A stretch of DNA of 64,000 nucleotides from Alcaligenes sp. SDU_A2 (GTDB lineage Bacteria; Pseudomonadota; Gammaproteobacteria; Burkholderiales; Burkholderiaceae_B): NCBI RefSeq assembly GCF_038237375.1, contig NZ_CP151273.1:434001-498000 (forward strand). The letters are read 5' to 3'. A program made the position numbers and the translations under genes. This document shows, piece by piece, positions 37,288 through 45,274 of this stretch. The number at the start of each line of letters is the position of its first letter. Within the stretch, counting starts at the first letter, position 1. The notes beneath the pieces were generated by a model. The model had not been told where the DNA came from. It saw nothing but the letters and a program-made list of their open reading frames with translations, and ran no database searches.

Positions 37288-37893
37288 TCACAGCAGTTGC
37301 TGTCTTTGAGCCTCGTGCCAAACAAAAGGCGACAACTCTCGCAGCGTTTGAGAGTCTTTGTGTCGAAGGTATTGCGTGTAATGCCGCTGACGCATTTGAT
37401 TATGTTCAGGGCTATCCAGTTTCAAGCGTTGGATCGTTTTGCGGGCCATCGCGGTCGTCTTTGCATCTAGATTTTGTCCGAGCCTAATTTCTCCACTGAC
37501 TAGGTTCAACTCAAACGTATTGGGTGTTAAACCGATCGGGTCGAGCACATCGTCAAACTTGTGTTTGTTGCGGTTGGGCCCCAGGCATGACAAACGGTAG
37601 TTCGACCATTCGTAGGCTTGTCCGGCATTCTTGGATTTGGCGACGAAATGGTCTGTGGAGCTGGCCCCGCTTACCCATTCAAAATAAATCGCCAGATACG
37701 CGCAGACGCCGCCATAGGCCTCCCACAAGGCTTTGTTGGAGTGAGTCCAATAATTTTTGAGCTGGGATGCGACGGGCGGGGGCGCATTCGGATTGATGTT
37801 GTTTTGGGTCAACCATGCCAAGCCGGGATTCCTGACCAATGCGTCAAAATCCATCGGTTCAGGCTGACGTGTGACCGGGATCACTTCAGCCAT
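37288..37893 (-). CDS. HNH endonuclease, TIGR02646/PtuB-like
   Basis: 201 residues. An HNH (beta-beta-alpha metal) core is visible: TDHFVAKSKN with Asp81-His82, then WSNYRLSCLGPNRNKHKF with Asn98 and Lys110-His111. That order, D-H-F-x-x-K-S, W-x-N-x-x-x-x-C, N-R-N-K, is typical of the PtuB/TIGR02646 nuclease family. The family's upstream CxxC-type knuckle is reduced here to VCAYLAI, with one cysteine. The ATG overlaps the stop of the ATPase gene by 13 bases, so the two are translated together. The pair is a candidate anti-phage system of Septu type. An ATG at 37854 is the alternative start. Confidence 0.72.
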   Translation of the reverse strand: MAEVIPVTRQPEPMDFDALVRNPGLAWLTQNNINPNAPPPVASQLKNYWTHSNKALWEAYGGVCAYLAIYFEWVSGASSTDHFVAKSKNAGQAYEWSNYRLSCLGPNRNKHKFDDVLDPIGLTPNTFELNLVSGEIRLGQNLDAKTTAMARKTIQRLKLDSPEHNQMRQRHYTQYLRHKDSQTLRELSPFVWHEAQRQQLL

Positions 37894-39164
37894 CCCTTAG
37901 TCTTGATGACATAACGCCAGTTGAACAGAAAATCGTCGGTTGGGCTGAGTGCTTCGTGCAGTTTCTCATTCATGGCCTGGATTTGCTGGATATCAGGCGT
38001 ATCAGCTTCCAATAAAGCAGACGCGTCCTTGAGCAGATTTTCATATTCCAAGGGCCGACTGCTACGAAGATCGAAAGCTTCACTGGTCAACCAACGATCG
38101 GCGTCGCCGTGTTTCTCGAACTCGCGCTGACGAAGTACCACTTTCCCTTCTTCCAGGTCCAGGTCCCACCAGGCATCTTCTTTAGCGTTAAAACTGGGTT
38201 CGGCCGACACCATGACCAGGGGCGAGTGCGTGGCTACGATCAATTGCACCTTTGCTTCTTTTGCCAAGGCCTGCGTCACATTCAATAAGGCCGATACAAT
38301 CACTCTTTGCCAGCGTGGGTGCAGGTGTGCCTCGATCTCGTCGATCAGAAAGACCACTTGCGGTGTGGTGTCTTCGCCAAGCAGCTCTGCCGCTTTCCTG
38401 TGCTCCTGCCAACTCCAGACTAGCAGGTAGGCTAGAGCAATGATGCGCCGTACGCCAGATGACGCATGCAACACCGACACATTTTTGCCATAAGCAGTTT
38501 GCAGGGTGGGGATATCGCGAGCGTCGTCAAGGCTGATACGGGTCAGGGGTCCTGGCTTGAGTGGCTGGCTCTCTGTTTCAGACAGCTTTTCCAAGACGGC
38601 GCATAACTGCTCGTAAGCTTGGCCGTTTTCTTTTTGCCAACCGGCCCAGTCGTTGATTAAGCCATTGCAAAGTTGGCCGCGCTCTGGGTCTTTCAGCCCA
38701 TCCCATACATCGCGTGGACTGAATGCATACGCAGGGACACGATCTTGCACATCCTGATTGCCGACTTTTTTCCAGTAGTTGCGTGCCGGGTCCCATACGG
38801 CAAAACCGCCATCGGCCATGGCGTATAACACCAGGCCGGGGTTGTGCGGCCGACCAGCCTTGCCTGTCCACGCCTCGTCACGGGTTGAAAATGTACTGGT
38901 ATAACTGATCTCCTTGCCTGCTTTTCCTTGTACCGTGAAGGCGATGCTGCCTTCCTTCGCAGACTCTGGCCGGGCCACGTAACCGCTTACCAGTGACTTG
39001 TTCAGCGTATGTGGCCATCGGCGGGTCATGGCCCACCATGCAATATCTAATAAAAAGCTCTTGCCTAGGCCATTGTCCCCGGTAATTAGGTTTAGACGGG
39101 GCTTGAGTTTCAGACGCATTTCATTCGCTGGCCCCACTTGTTGCAGATGTAGTTCCTTGAGCAT
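37881..39164 (-). CDS. AAA family ATPase, SMC/ABC-like, Septu PtuA-type partner
   Basis: 427 residues from the ATG at 39164 (AAAGGAC upstream). ATPase elements are Walker A GDNGLGKS at 29-36, a signature-like SSGVRRIIALAYLL, Walker B VVFLIDEIEAHLHP with Asp274-Glu275, and a His-loop ATHSPLVMVS. This is the AAA_15/AAA_21 layout of overcoming-lysogeny-like and PtuA ATPases; no TOPRIM nuclease domain follows, so nuclease activity would come from the HNH protein whose gene overlaps its end. In known Septu systems the ATPase forms a complex that holds the HNH subunit until phage infection. Assignment is by motif and partner only. Confidence 0.75.
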   Translation of the reverse strand: MLKELHLQQVGPANEMRLKLKPRLNLITGDNGLGKSFLLDIAWWAMTRRWPHTLNKSLVSGYVARPESAKEGSIAFTVQGKAGKEISYTSTFSTRDEAWTGKAGRPHNPGLVLYAMADGGFAVWDPARNYWKKVGNQDVQDRVPAYAFSPRDVWDGLKDPERGQLCNGLINDWAGWQKENGQAYEQLCAVLEKLSETESQPLKPGPLTRISLDDARDIPTLQTAYGKNVSVLHASSGVRRIIALAYLLVWSWQEHRKAAELLGEDTTPQVVFLIDEIEAHLHPRWQRVIVSALLNVTQALAKEAKVQLIVATHSPLVMVSAEPSFNAKEDAWWDLDLEEGKVVLRQREFEKHGDADRWLTSEAFDLRSSRPLEYENLLKDASALLEADTPDIQQIQAMNEKLHEALSPTDDFLFNWRYVIKTKGWLK

Positions 39165-39439
39165 GTCAGCGTCCTTTACACGTGGTGATTTTTTCGCGCC
39201 AATAAATATTAAGTTAGATGAGCCTGCCGTTCCATCCAAGCTGTCTTTCGCAGCTTAGCGATATATGGCTAAACGGATAACAGACATTGGCAAGAGACGT
39301 TAAATGCCTATGGAACAACGCTGGCACAAGATCGTCAGTGAACGGAGCGAAGAGCATTATATAGCTTGCCGAATGGGCGAAACGTCAAAGTAGGGGCAGT
39401 AGTGTTATGTCTGCCAGTGCCAGTTTAGCGTAAGCAAAC
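39165..39439. other. Gene-poor stretch upstream of the ATPase gene
   Basis: 275 bases with more A+T than the flanking core genes. It should contain the promoter of the ATPase-HNH pair, reading towards lower coordinates, but no clear -35/-10 pair stands out. A 29-codon frame at 39304-39393 has no ribosome site and no resemblance that I recognise. No direct repeats or transposon ends were seen. Confidence 0.4.
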
Positions 39440-39553
39440 ATGACTTCCAGCTCCCAGCATATCCACCAGCGTATGCGCTGGTGGCTTGATGGTGTCCTGC
39501 GGTACGCGTTTGTCGGGGCGGTGGCCGTGTTGATAAGCCTGCTTTGTCAGTAG
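39440..39553 (+). CDS. Possible small membrane protein (37 aa)
   Basis: A 37-codon frame starting MTSSSQHIHQRMRWW and continuing into one hydrophobic segment (YAFVGAVAVLISLL). A polar, positively charged N terminus followed by a helix is a plausible single-span protein. Its codons contain a perfect 9-bp hairpin (CCACCAGCG with CGCTGGTGG, loop TATG, at 39463-39484), which could instead be the real feature. No strong ribosome site is visible. It ends one base before the convergent LysR gene. Could be real, a remnant, or chance. Confidence 0.3.
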   Translation: MTSSSQHIHQRMRWWLDGVLRYAFVGAVAVLISLLCQ

Positions 39554-40486
39554 TCAGAAGGTAATCAGCGGAAAGTGTTGCTGGATCTTCTTGCTGACGG
39601 TTTCGTTCAGGAAGGTCTGGAACATGGCTCGCGTGCTGTCGATCAGGTCTGGCGGCAGGGATGGGTTGCTGATCAGGTGTATGTTCCTGGAGTAACGGCC
39701 CTCGAACACATTGCGCACCAGCAGATGCGGGGACAGGGCCGTAATGCCTTGAAGGCTGAAGGCGGAAATCAGGCCCCAGCCTACGCCAGAGGACACCAGC
39801 TTGGACAGCGTGTCGAAGGAATCGACATAAATCGTGTTGTTGACCTTGATATCGTGCTGCGTAAAGATGGCCTGTATGCGTTGGCCGATCTGTGAGCGTT
39901 TGTCGTAGCCGATATAGCTGAGCTGCTGGACCATATCGGTAAAGGTCAGCCGGGCGTGCTGGCAGGGGGCGATCAGCACATAGGGGTCCTGGACCAGTAA
40001 AAACGAGTGGGCGGGCGGTGTGCCGGGATCGACGTTGGTGGTCACCAGCAGATCCAATTCGCCCGCCTTGAAGGCCGAATCCAGACTGCTGATGACGCCC
40101 GATTGCACACTCAGAGTATGAGCGCGGTCCGAGAAATTTTCGACAATGAACGGAGCCAGCACCGATGTGATCGAGTCAATGATGCCGATCCGCAGATGCC
40201 GGAGCCGCGAAGAATGGCTGAACTGCAGGAAATTCTGCATATGGGCGGCCTGAGATAGCCATGCCTCGCTCAGTTTGACCAGTTTTTTGCCGGCGTCGGT
40301 CAGGCAGACCGGCCGACTGTGTCGTTGCACCAGTAACACGCCGTAGTGCTCTTCGAGCTTGGCGATATTCTGGGAAATAGCGGCCTGGCTGACATTCAGT
40401 TGCTGGGCGGCGGTAGAAAAACTCCGTGTCTTTCCCACCGCGACCAGCATCTGGATCTGTCGTAGCTCAAATCCAATTTTTTCCAT
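39554..40486 (-). CDS. LysR family transcriptional regulator
   Basis: 310 residues from the ATG at 40486 (MEKIGFELRQ), with AGGAA just upstream; a TTG at 40498 is the alternative. The N-terminal helix-turn-helix is standard (TAAQQLNVSQAAISQNIAKLEEHYG, here only to locate residues ~24-48), followed by the two-lobed periplasmic-binding-like effector domain. It is the last gene of an operon with an FAD-dependent oxidoreductase and a GltS-family transporter on the same strand, 13 bases after the transporter stop. It presumably regulates those genes in response to their substrate. Confidence 0.88.
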   Translation of the reverse strand: MEKIGFELRQIQMLVAVGKTRSFSTAAQQLNVSQAAISQNIAKLEEHYGVLLVQRHSRPVCLTDAGKKLVKLSEAWLSQAAHMQNFLQFSHSSRLRHLRIGIIDSITSVLAPFIVENFSDRAHTLSVQSGVISSLDSAFKAGELDLLVTTNVDPGTPPAHSFLLVQDPYVLIAPCQHARLTFTDMVQQLSYIGYDKRSQIGQRIQAIFTQHDIKVNNTIYVDSFDTLSKLVSSGVGWGLISAFSLQGITALSPHLLVRNVFEGRYSRNIHLISNPSLPPDLIDSTRAMFQTFLNETVSKKIQQHFPLITF

Positions 40487-40511
40487 GTTCCTGAGCAAGC
40501 AAAGGGTTGGC

Positions 40512-41849
40512 TCAGGTTGATTTTAGGCGCAAAGCCCGGCCTTTGAGCATGCGGCTGATGATGCCGACCACAACCATATAGCCGATCAAGGCGGCAATGG
40601 TTTCAAAGACAAAGCCTTGCAGAATCAGCCCCGGCATGAAGGAAATCAGAATAATGTCGAACACGGCACCGGGCACGTACGCAATGGCATAGTCGTCCAG
40701 AATCGTGGTTTTGCGGTCCGGGTCGGCAATGCGCAGCAGCAAGATGGCAATGGCAACGGTGCCGGTCATCCAACCCCACGAAAAAACGCCTTTCTCGAAC
40801 CATTGTTCGTCCAGCATGCGCGGGGCCACGTAAAACACCATGAACAGGCACAGCAGCAGCCCGATCACCATCAAGGCCAGCAGCGGGACGGCATAGCTGA
40901 CCAGAACGGTGATCTTGATCGAGGCAATGCCAAAGACGATCAGATAATCGGTTGCCGTGCTGGAGACGTGGTTGAACAGTTTGGTGTCGAAATGCTGGAG
41001 CATGCCCAAGCGGTCCAGCAGGGCGCGGCTGATGGTGCCCAGCAGGAACGCGCAGGCAAAGGTGGGTACCGAAATAAAATCATTCAGCCCGGACAGGTAC
41101 GAACTTAAATAGTAGGCCCCAGTCGTAATCAGCAAGATCAAGGCAAGATGCAAAGACAACGCGTCGATCGACGATGCCGAGACGGTTTCCTTGCCGATGG
41201 CCACGCGGTCGGCCGCTTCGATCAGTCCCTTGCGATGGTGAACCTCCATTTTTTCGAACGGCGTCAGCCCGCTGATCAGCCCCTTGCGGGCACCATGACG
41301 GATAATCGCCAGGCCCATCAAAATAGCGGCAAAAACGCCTACCGTGGCCGATGTCAGCGCCAGCGTGGTGGCATCGTTCCAGCCCAATTCGGCAAACGAG
41401 TTGCCCATCGCAACAGCGGTGCCGTGGCCGCCCATAAAGCCGGCCGGCATGATCAGACCAAAGGCCGGGGACAGGTCAGGCCAGATGTATACAAAGACCA
41501 AGGCACCGACCACCAGGCCGACCAGCCACTGCGAGGCGGTGGCGATCTGGTTAAAGGCCCAGAGCTGGCCGGAGCGCGATACCAGTAGCGACGGCGCGGG
41601 AAAGCGTGTGGCCAGTCCTACGCCGGCAAAAATAACGGCAATCAGCATGCCGCCATAGGAGCTGAACGCACCGGAAATCGGCAAGGCATCCACGCCTTGT
41701 GGTCCCAGGGCCAGGCCCAGCAAACCGGCAATCAGCGCCACCGGCATGAACAGTTTTTGCACCAGAGTCACATTGGACCGGATCAGTTTGCACAGCAGTA
41801 TCAGACCGCTGGCAATGCCAAAGTCAATCGTCAGATTCCAGATAGTCAT
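40512..41849 (-). CDS. Sodium/glutamate symporter family (GltS-like) transporter
   Basis: 445 residues with about ten to twelve hydrophobic helices in two inverted halves. The Gly-rich hairpin loops typical of ESS family members are seen as MPAGFMGGHGTAVAMG and in the second half as WGWMTGTVAIAILLLRIADP. GltS proteins import glutamate with Na+. This one is more distant from E. coli GltS and is paired with a DAO-type oxidoreductase, so the substrate may be another anionic amino compound. GAGGAG lies about 11 bases before the ATG. Confidence 0.82.
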   Translation of the reverse strand: MTIWNLTIDFGIASGLILLCKLIRSNVTLVQKLFMPVALIAGLLGLALGPQGVDALPISGAFSSYGGMLIAVIFAGVGLATRFPAPSLLVSRSGQLWAFNQIATASQWLVGLVVGALVFVYIWPDLSPAFGLIMPAGFMGGHGTAVAMGNSFAELGWNDATTLALTSATVGVFAAILMGLAIIRHGARKGLISGLTPFEKMEVHHRKGLIEAADRVAIGKETVSASSIDALSLHLALILLITTGAYYLSSYLSGLNDFISVPTFACAFLLGTISRALLDRLGMLQHFDTKLFNHVSSTATDYLIVFGIASIKITVLVSYAVPLLALMVIGLLLCLFMVFYVAPRMLDEQWFEKGVFSWGWMTGTVAIAILLLRIADPDRKTTILDDYAIAYVPGAVFDIILISFMPGLILQGFVFETIAALIGYMVVVGIISRMLKGRALRLKST

Positions 41850-41884
41850 TCAAATAGGCTCCTCGTTCTTGTTGGTGGCAGGGC

Positions 41885-43198
41885 TTATAGTTCGCTGGCG
41901 GATTCACGTCTGGCCAGAGCCATGCGTGCCTTGACGCCAACGCTTAGAAAAGGTTCGGGGGGGTTGATGGCCGGCTTTTGGCTGATCTCCAGCATGTCGG
42001 ACAGGCTTTCGGAGTGCTCGCCCAGCGCCATATGCGCCAGCAGCTTGCCGGTAATGGTGCCGCGCGTGGCTCCCACGCTTTGGTGAATGCCGGAGAAAAA
42101 CAGGTGCTTGTCGAGCTCGCCAAAAAACGCCTGGTAGTTGCGGGACAGCGCACAGGCTCCTCCCCAGGTGTAGTCCAGTGTCAGGTTCTCGAACTGTGGA
42201 TAGCGTGCCCGCAAGCCCTGAAGATGGCTGTCGCGAATGGCGCGGCGCGTGCCCAGGTCGTCGTGGTAATTGGGCACGAACTGGTAGCTGTTGCGGATCA
42301 CGAGCCGGCGGTCCCGGCTCAGGCGCAGGGTCGTGCCGCCGTGGTCGGCAGGCGTTGCGCCCCAGGACGACACCTGTCGAAAGACGCGCATTTCGTCCGT
42401 GCTCAGTGGCCGGGTCATGCTGGCGTAAGTCATGGTCGGCAGCATGCGCGCTTGCAGGTAGCCGAATTCCTTGGTGAAGATATTGGTCGCCAAAATGACC
42501 TTGGGTGCCGTAAAGACAGCGTCTTGCGTGCTGATGTCGAACTGGCTGTTGTGGCGGGCCAGCTCCAGCACCGGGTGCTCCTCGTACAGTTCCACGTTGG
42601 CCGGCAGGGTATCGGCCAAGCCGTTGACCAGCGCCGCCGGTTGCACCAGCACGCATTTGTCCGTATGGATGGCCTGGCTGTAGTAGTTCGATCCCAGCAC
42701 ATCGGCCAGCGGTTGGCTGTCGATGATGGTGTAGGGGTAGCCGAAGTCATCCAGCAGAGTGGCGTAGTTCTTCAGAAAACCGATGCCGCGTTCCCCGACG
42801 GCCACTTGATATTTGCCGGTTTCTTCCCAGTCGCACTGGATCTGGTGATGTTGCACATGGTGCCTAAGATCGGCGATGGCTTCCAGATTCAGGCGATAAA
42901 TCTTCTTTTTCCGCTCCAGGCTACCCAATTCCAGGTCGCGCTTGTGGGGCAGATCGATCAGAAAGCCAGAATTGCGGCCCGAGGCACCCTGGCCGACTTT
43001 CAGCGCTTCGAGCAGAATCACGCGATGATCCGGGCGCAGTTGCGCATAGGCGCGCGCCGCCGCCAGGCCCACGAAGCCGCCGCCCACAATGACAACGTCC
43101 GCGCGCTGCCGGCCATGCACCTGTCGGCTTGGCCGTGTCTGGGTCAGCAGTTTATACCAGCCGCAGCGGCCGTCATCACGGGGCAGGGTAATAGGCAT
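41885..43198 (-). CDS. FAD-dependent oxidoreductase, DAO family
   Basis: 437 residues. The dinucleotide-binding fold begins ADVVIVGGGFVGLAAARAYAQL, with the GxGxxG pattern, then the Glu at the end of the second strand (VILLEA) and GQGASGRNSGFLID. Near the C terminus YTWGGACALSRNYQAFFG and GIHQSVGATRGTITGKLLA complete the DAO pattern. The closest recognisable group is the gamma-glutamylputrescine oxidase (PuuB)-type amine oxidases. The ATG at 43198 is preferred over a TTG at 43222. It heads the operon with GltS-like and LysR genes, suggesting oxidation of an amino acid or amine imported by that transporter. Confidence 0.83.
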   Translation of the reverse strand: MPITLPRDDGRCGWYKLLTQTRPSRQVHGRQRADVVIVGGGFVGLAAARAYAQLRPDHRVILLEALKVGQGASGRNSGFLIDLPHKRDLELGSLERKKKIYRLNLEAIADLRHHVQHHQIQCDWEETGKYQVAVGERGIGFLKNYATLLDDFGYPYTIIDSQPLADVLGSNYYSQAIHTDKCVLVQPAALVNGLADTLPANVELYEEHPVLELARHNSQFDISTQDAVFTAPKVILATNIFTKEFGYLQARMLPTMTYASMTRPLSTDEMRVFRQVSSWGATPADHGGTTLRLSRDRRLVIRNSYQFVPNYHDDLGTRRAIRDSHLQGLRARYPQFENLTLDYTWGGACALSRNYQAFFGELDKHLFFSGIHQSVGATRGTITGKLLAHMALGEHSESLSDMLEISQKPAINPPEPFLSVGVKARMALARRESASEL

Positions 43199-43547
43199 TA
43201 TGAAGCTCGGAAAAATAGACAATGGCAGATGTATAACGCCAAACTATTGCGGCTTCATCCAGTATCACTTCCTGCGCCAGCAAGATAAGCAAGACTTATA
43301 GTATAGGTATCAAGAAAGAGGTGGCGCAATCCTTGTGGACGCATCAGTCCGACACGATTTGACGGTTCGGCTGTGTGTGAAAAGGTCGGGTTTACGCTAT
43401 GAAAAGATAGTCAGACGTCGACTTGGCCGATGTTGCTTCGCAAGCAGGTGGTAGCCAGTTTCATCAAGCGGGGACGACACAAAAGCGTATTTTGTGATGA
43501 TATGGCCTTGTTTTTTTACTTTTCAGAAGTTCACCCCTATTTTGATT
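43199..43547. promoter_or_regulatory. Intergenic region between FAD oxidoreductase and hipBA
   Basis: 349 bases without a gene, AT-richer than average. A TATACT-like -10 on - (near 43300-43310) is a candidate promoter for the oxidoreductase operon. The remainder shows no repeats or reading frames that I can support. Confidence 0.4.
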
Positions 43548-43594
43548 CGTTCATAGATTATCGTTTATTGAGTATAATCAGTAATCTATGAACG
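43548..43594. promoter_or_regulatory. hipBA promoter with 13-bp inverted-repeat operator
   Basis: CGTTCATAGATTA (43548-43560) and TAATCTATGAACG (43582-43594) form a perfect 13-base inverted repeat with a 21-base spacer. A consensus TATAAT -10 (43573-43578) lies in the spacer, and a 17-base-distant TTCATA -35 (43550-43555) lies in the left arm. The layout is that of an autoregulated toxin-antitoxin promoter, where a HipB dimer binding both arms would cover the promoter. Confidence 0.85.
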
Positions 43595-43609
43595 ATATTG
43601 AGCGGGATC

Positions 43610-43930
43610 ATGCCTAGGAAATTAGACAAAAATCCGTTTTATTTGCCGGCTGTCGAGGCAAGGGCTATCGCATGGGGACGGTGCGTGCGTACGCAGCGGG
43701 TGGCGCAAAAAGTCACGGCCCGGGTTTTTTGTTCCCGTATTCAAGTTTCCGAGAGCACCTTGCGCCGGCTCGAACAAGGCGACCCCTCGATAGCCGTAGG
43801 CACATACCTGACCGCGCTCGTGGCCCTGGGCCTGCTCGATCACGTCGTGCCCATGCCCGCATCGCATTGGATCGGCGGCGACCCGGCCGCGCGCGCAAGA
43901 CCCGTAAAGGACGATGATGACTACTTCTAA
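43610..43930 (+). CDS. hipB: HipB-like antitoxin, XRE-family DNA-binding protein
   Basis: 106 residues from the ATG at 43610. A Cro/C1-type helix-turn-helix covers roughly residues 20-75, with VSESTLRRLEQGDPSIAVGTYL as the recognition-helix region. The tail is acidic (PVKDDDDYF). HipB proteins neutralise the HipA kinase and repress their own operon. The perfect inverted repeat over the promoter 16-62 bases upstream is the obvious binding site. The gene overlaps hipA by 17 bases, a typical coupled antitoxin-toxin order. A TTG at 43598 could add four residues. Confidence 0.87.
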   Translation: MPRKLDKNPFYLPAVEARAIAWGRCVRTQRVAQKVTARVFCSRIQVSESTLRRLEQGDPSIAVGTYLTALVALGLLDHVVPMPASHWIGGDPAARARPVKDDDDYF

Positions 43931-45161
43931 GCCTTTGTACGTCTATCTGCAGCGCCCAGACACCGGGGAGTGGGTCACAGTTGGGCGATATAGCCATGAT
44001 ATGGTCGGCGAGACGGGCCGATTTGTGTATGCGCCGAGTTATCTGGAAGCGGGTTATACCTGGTCTATCGATCCGGTTAATTTGCCATTAAATCGTTCTG
44101 AGCCGGCTGAGGCCCGACGTTATGGTGGTCTGCATGATGTCTTGCGTGATGCCTGTCCGGATGCGTGGGGGCGATTGTTAATTCAGAGACAGCATGGCTT
44201 ATCGGATAACGCCCCCCATTATGCGTATTTGCTTAAAGCGGATAACGAAGACAGATGGGGGGCTTTGGCGGTAGGCACTAGCCCTAAACCCTCAGTCGCG
44301 AAATTGGCGTCGCCCTCTATTGCCGACCTTGGCAAGTTGACGGAAGAACTGTTGGCGATGCAGTTAAGTCGACCGCCGGTGGATGCGAAATTGCGGCGTC
44401 GACTGATGGCGACACCCAGCCTGGGAGGAGCTAGGCCTAAAGCGACAGTACGTGATGGGCCGCAGTTCTGGATTGTTAAACCTCGGTTGCCGTCCGATAC
44501 CGAGGATATTCCTCGATTGGAGCATGCGACCCAAGAATGGGGCACGGCGGCAGGGATGCGGTTTGCCCAGACGGTGTACACCCCTTCGGATAGCAAGTCG
44601 GCATTGAGCGTGTTGCGCTCGTTGAGGTTTGATCGGAACGGTGACCGTAGAGTCATGGCTTTGAGTGCTGCATCGCTGCTGCAAACTGAATATCCGGGAC
44701 AGGCGAGCTCGTCTGCATGGAGCTACCCCTCTTTGGCGAAAACCCTGGCATTGATCGGTGCGCCGCCCGAAGATTCGATCGAGTTGTATTGTCGGATGAT
44801 TTTCAATGCCGTGATTGGTAATGATGATGATCACCCGCGTAATCATGCAATTTATTACGTACATGATGAAGGCCGCTGGCGTCTGGCCCCTGCGTTCGAT
44901 GTCGTGCCGAATCCGGACTTTGCCCCTGGCTACTTGTCGATGGAGTTAAGTGTTGGGGAACGTGCGATTAGCCGATTCAATGCGCTACGTGACGCCAGTG
45001 CGTTTGGGCTGGCCTCGCATGACCAGGCAAGTGATCTGCTTGACGCCTTGCTAGAGCGTATCGAAGCATGCTTTGAGGATGTCAAACCCTTATTCGGGGA
45101 CACGCTGACGGTGCTGATGGAGAGTCGATTGGCGGCCGGGCTTGGGCGCTTGCGGCAGTAA
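43914..45161 (+). CDS. hipA: HipA-like Ser/Thr kinase toxin
   Basis: 415 residues. The N-terminal subdomain 1 is followed by the HipA kinase core: a Gly-rich loop GGARPK (171-176), Lys189 in WIVKP as the ATP lysine, the catalytic NDDDHPRN loop (303-310) and the metal-binding Asp329 in AFDVVPN. In E. coli HipA the kinase phosphorylates glutamyl-tRNA synthetase and induces persistence; the target here is unknown. All key residues are kept, so the toxin is probably active. The ATG at 43914 (or 43917) overlaps hipB. A bulged hairpin follows the stop. Confidence 0.9.
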   Translation: MMTTSKPLYVYLQRPDTGEWVTVGRYSHDMVGETGRFVYAPSYLEAGYTWSIDPVNLPLNRSEPAEARRYGGLHDVLRDACPDAWGRLLIQRQHGLSDNAPHYAYLLKADNEDRWGALAVGTSPKPSVAKLASPSIADLGKLTEELLAMQLSRPPVDAKLRRRLMATPSLGGARPKATVRDGPQFWIVKPRLPSDTEDIPRLEHATQEWGTAAGMRFAQTVYTPSDSKSALSVLRSLRFDRNGDRRVMALSAASLLQTEYPGQASSSAWSYPSLAKTLALIGAPPEDSIELYCRMIFNAVIGNDDDHPRNHAIYYVHDEGRWRLAPAFDVVPNPDFAPGYLSMELSVGERAISRFNALRDASAFGLASHDQASDLLDALLERIEACFEDVKPLFGDTLTVLMESRLAAGLGRLRQ

Positions 45162-45212
45162 GCGCTCAGGGGCCTGGCACATGCCTGACTAGGCTGATTT
45201 GTGAGCGGCGCG

Positions 45213-45250
45213 CAGAACTGGACCCGATCAAGGAATCGGGCGCAGTTCTG
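45213..45250. terminator. Bidirectional terminator-like hairpin between hipA and the TctC gene
   Basis: CAGAACTG pairs with CAGTTCTG (45213-45220, 45243-45250); inside, CCCGAT pairs with ATCGGG (45223-45228, 45235-45240) around CAAGGA, with a 2-base internal loop on each side. It sits in the 113-base gap between two convergent genes and could end both transcripts. No T-run. Confidence 0.6.
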
Positions 45251-45274
45251 TGCCAGCGGGCCAGAGACGCTGTG

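Noticed and set aside
37135-37290. Tn7-type transposon end after glmS
   Set aside because: I looked for the TGTGGGCGGACA-type terminus and repeated transposase-binding sites and saw none; only the hairpin is present. The location remains suggestive but the element is not shown.
39304-39393. 29-codon frame upstream of the ATPase gene
   Set aside because: No ribosome site, no recognisable family and polar composition; most likely chance.
43588-43617. Nine-codon frame (ATG AAC ... TAG) overlapping the hipB start, possible leader peptide
   Set aside because: Its ATG lies inside the operator arm, there is no ribosome site, and the coding frame ends only because of the hipB context.
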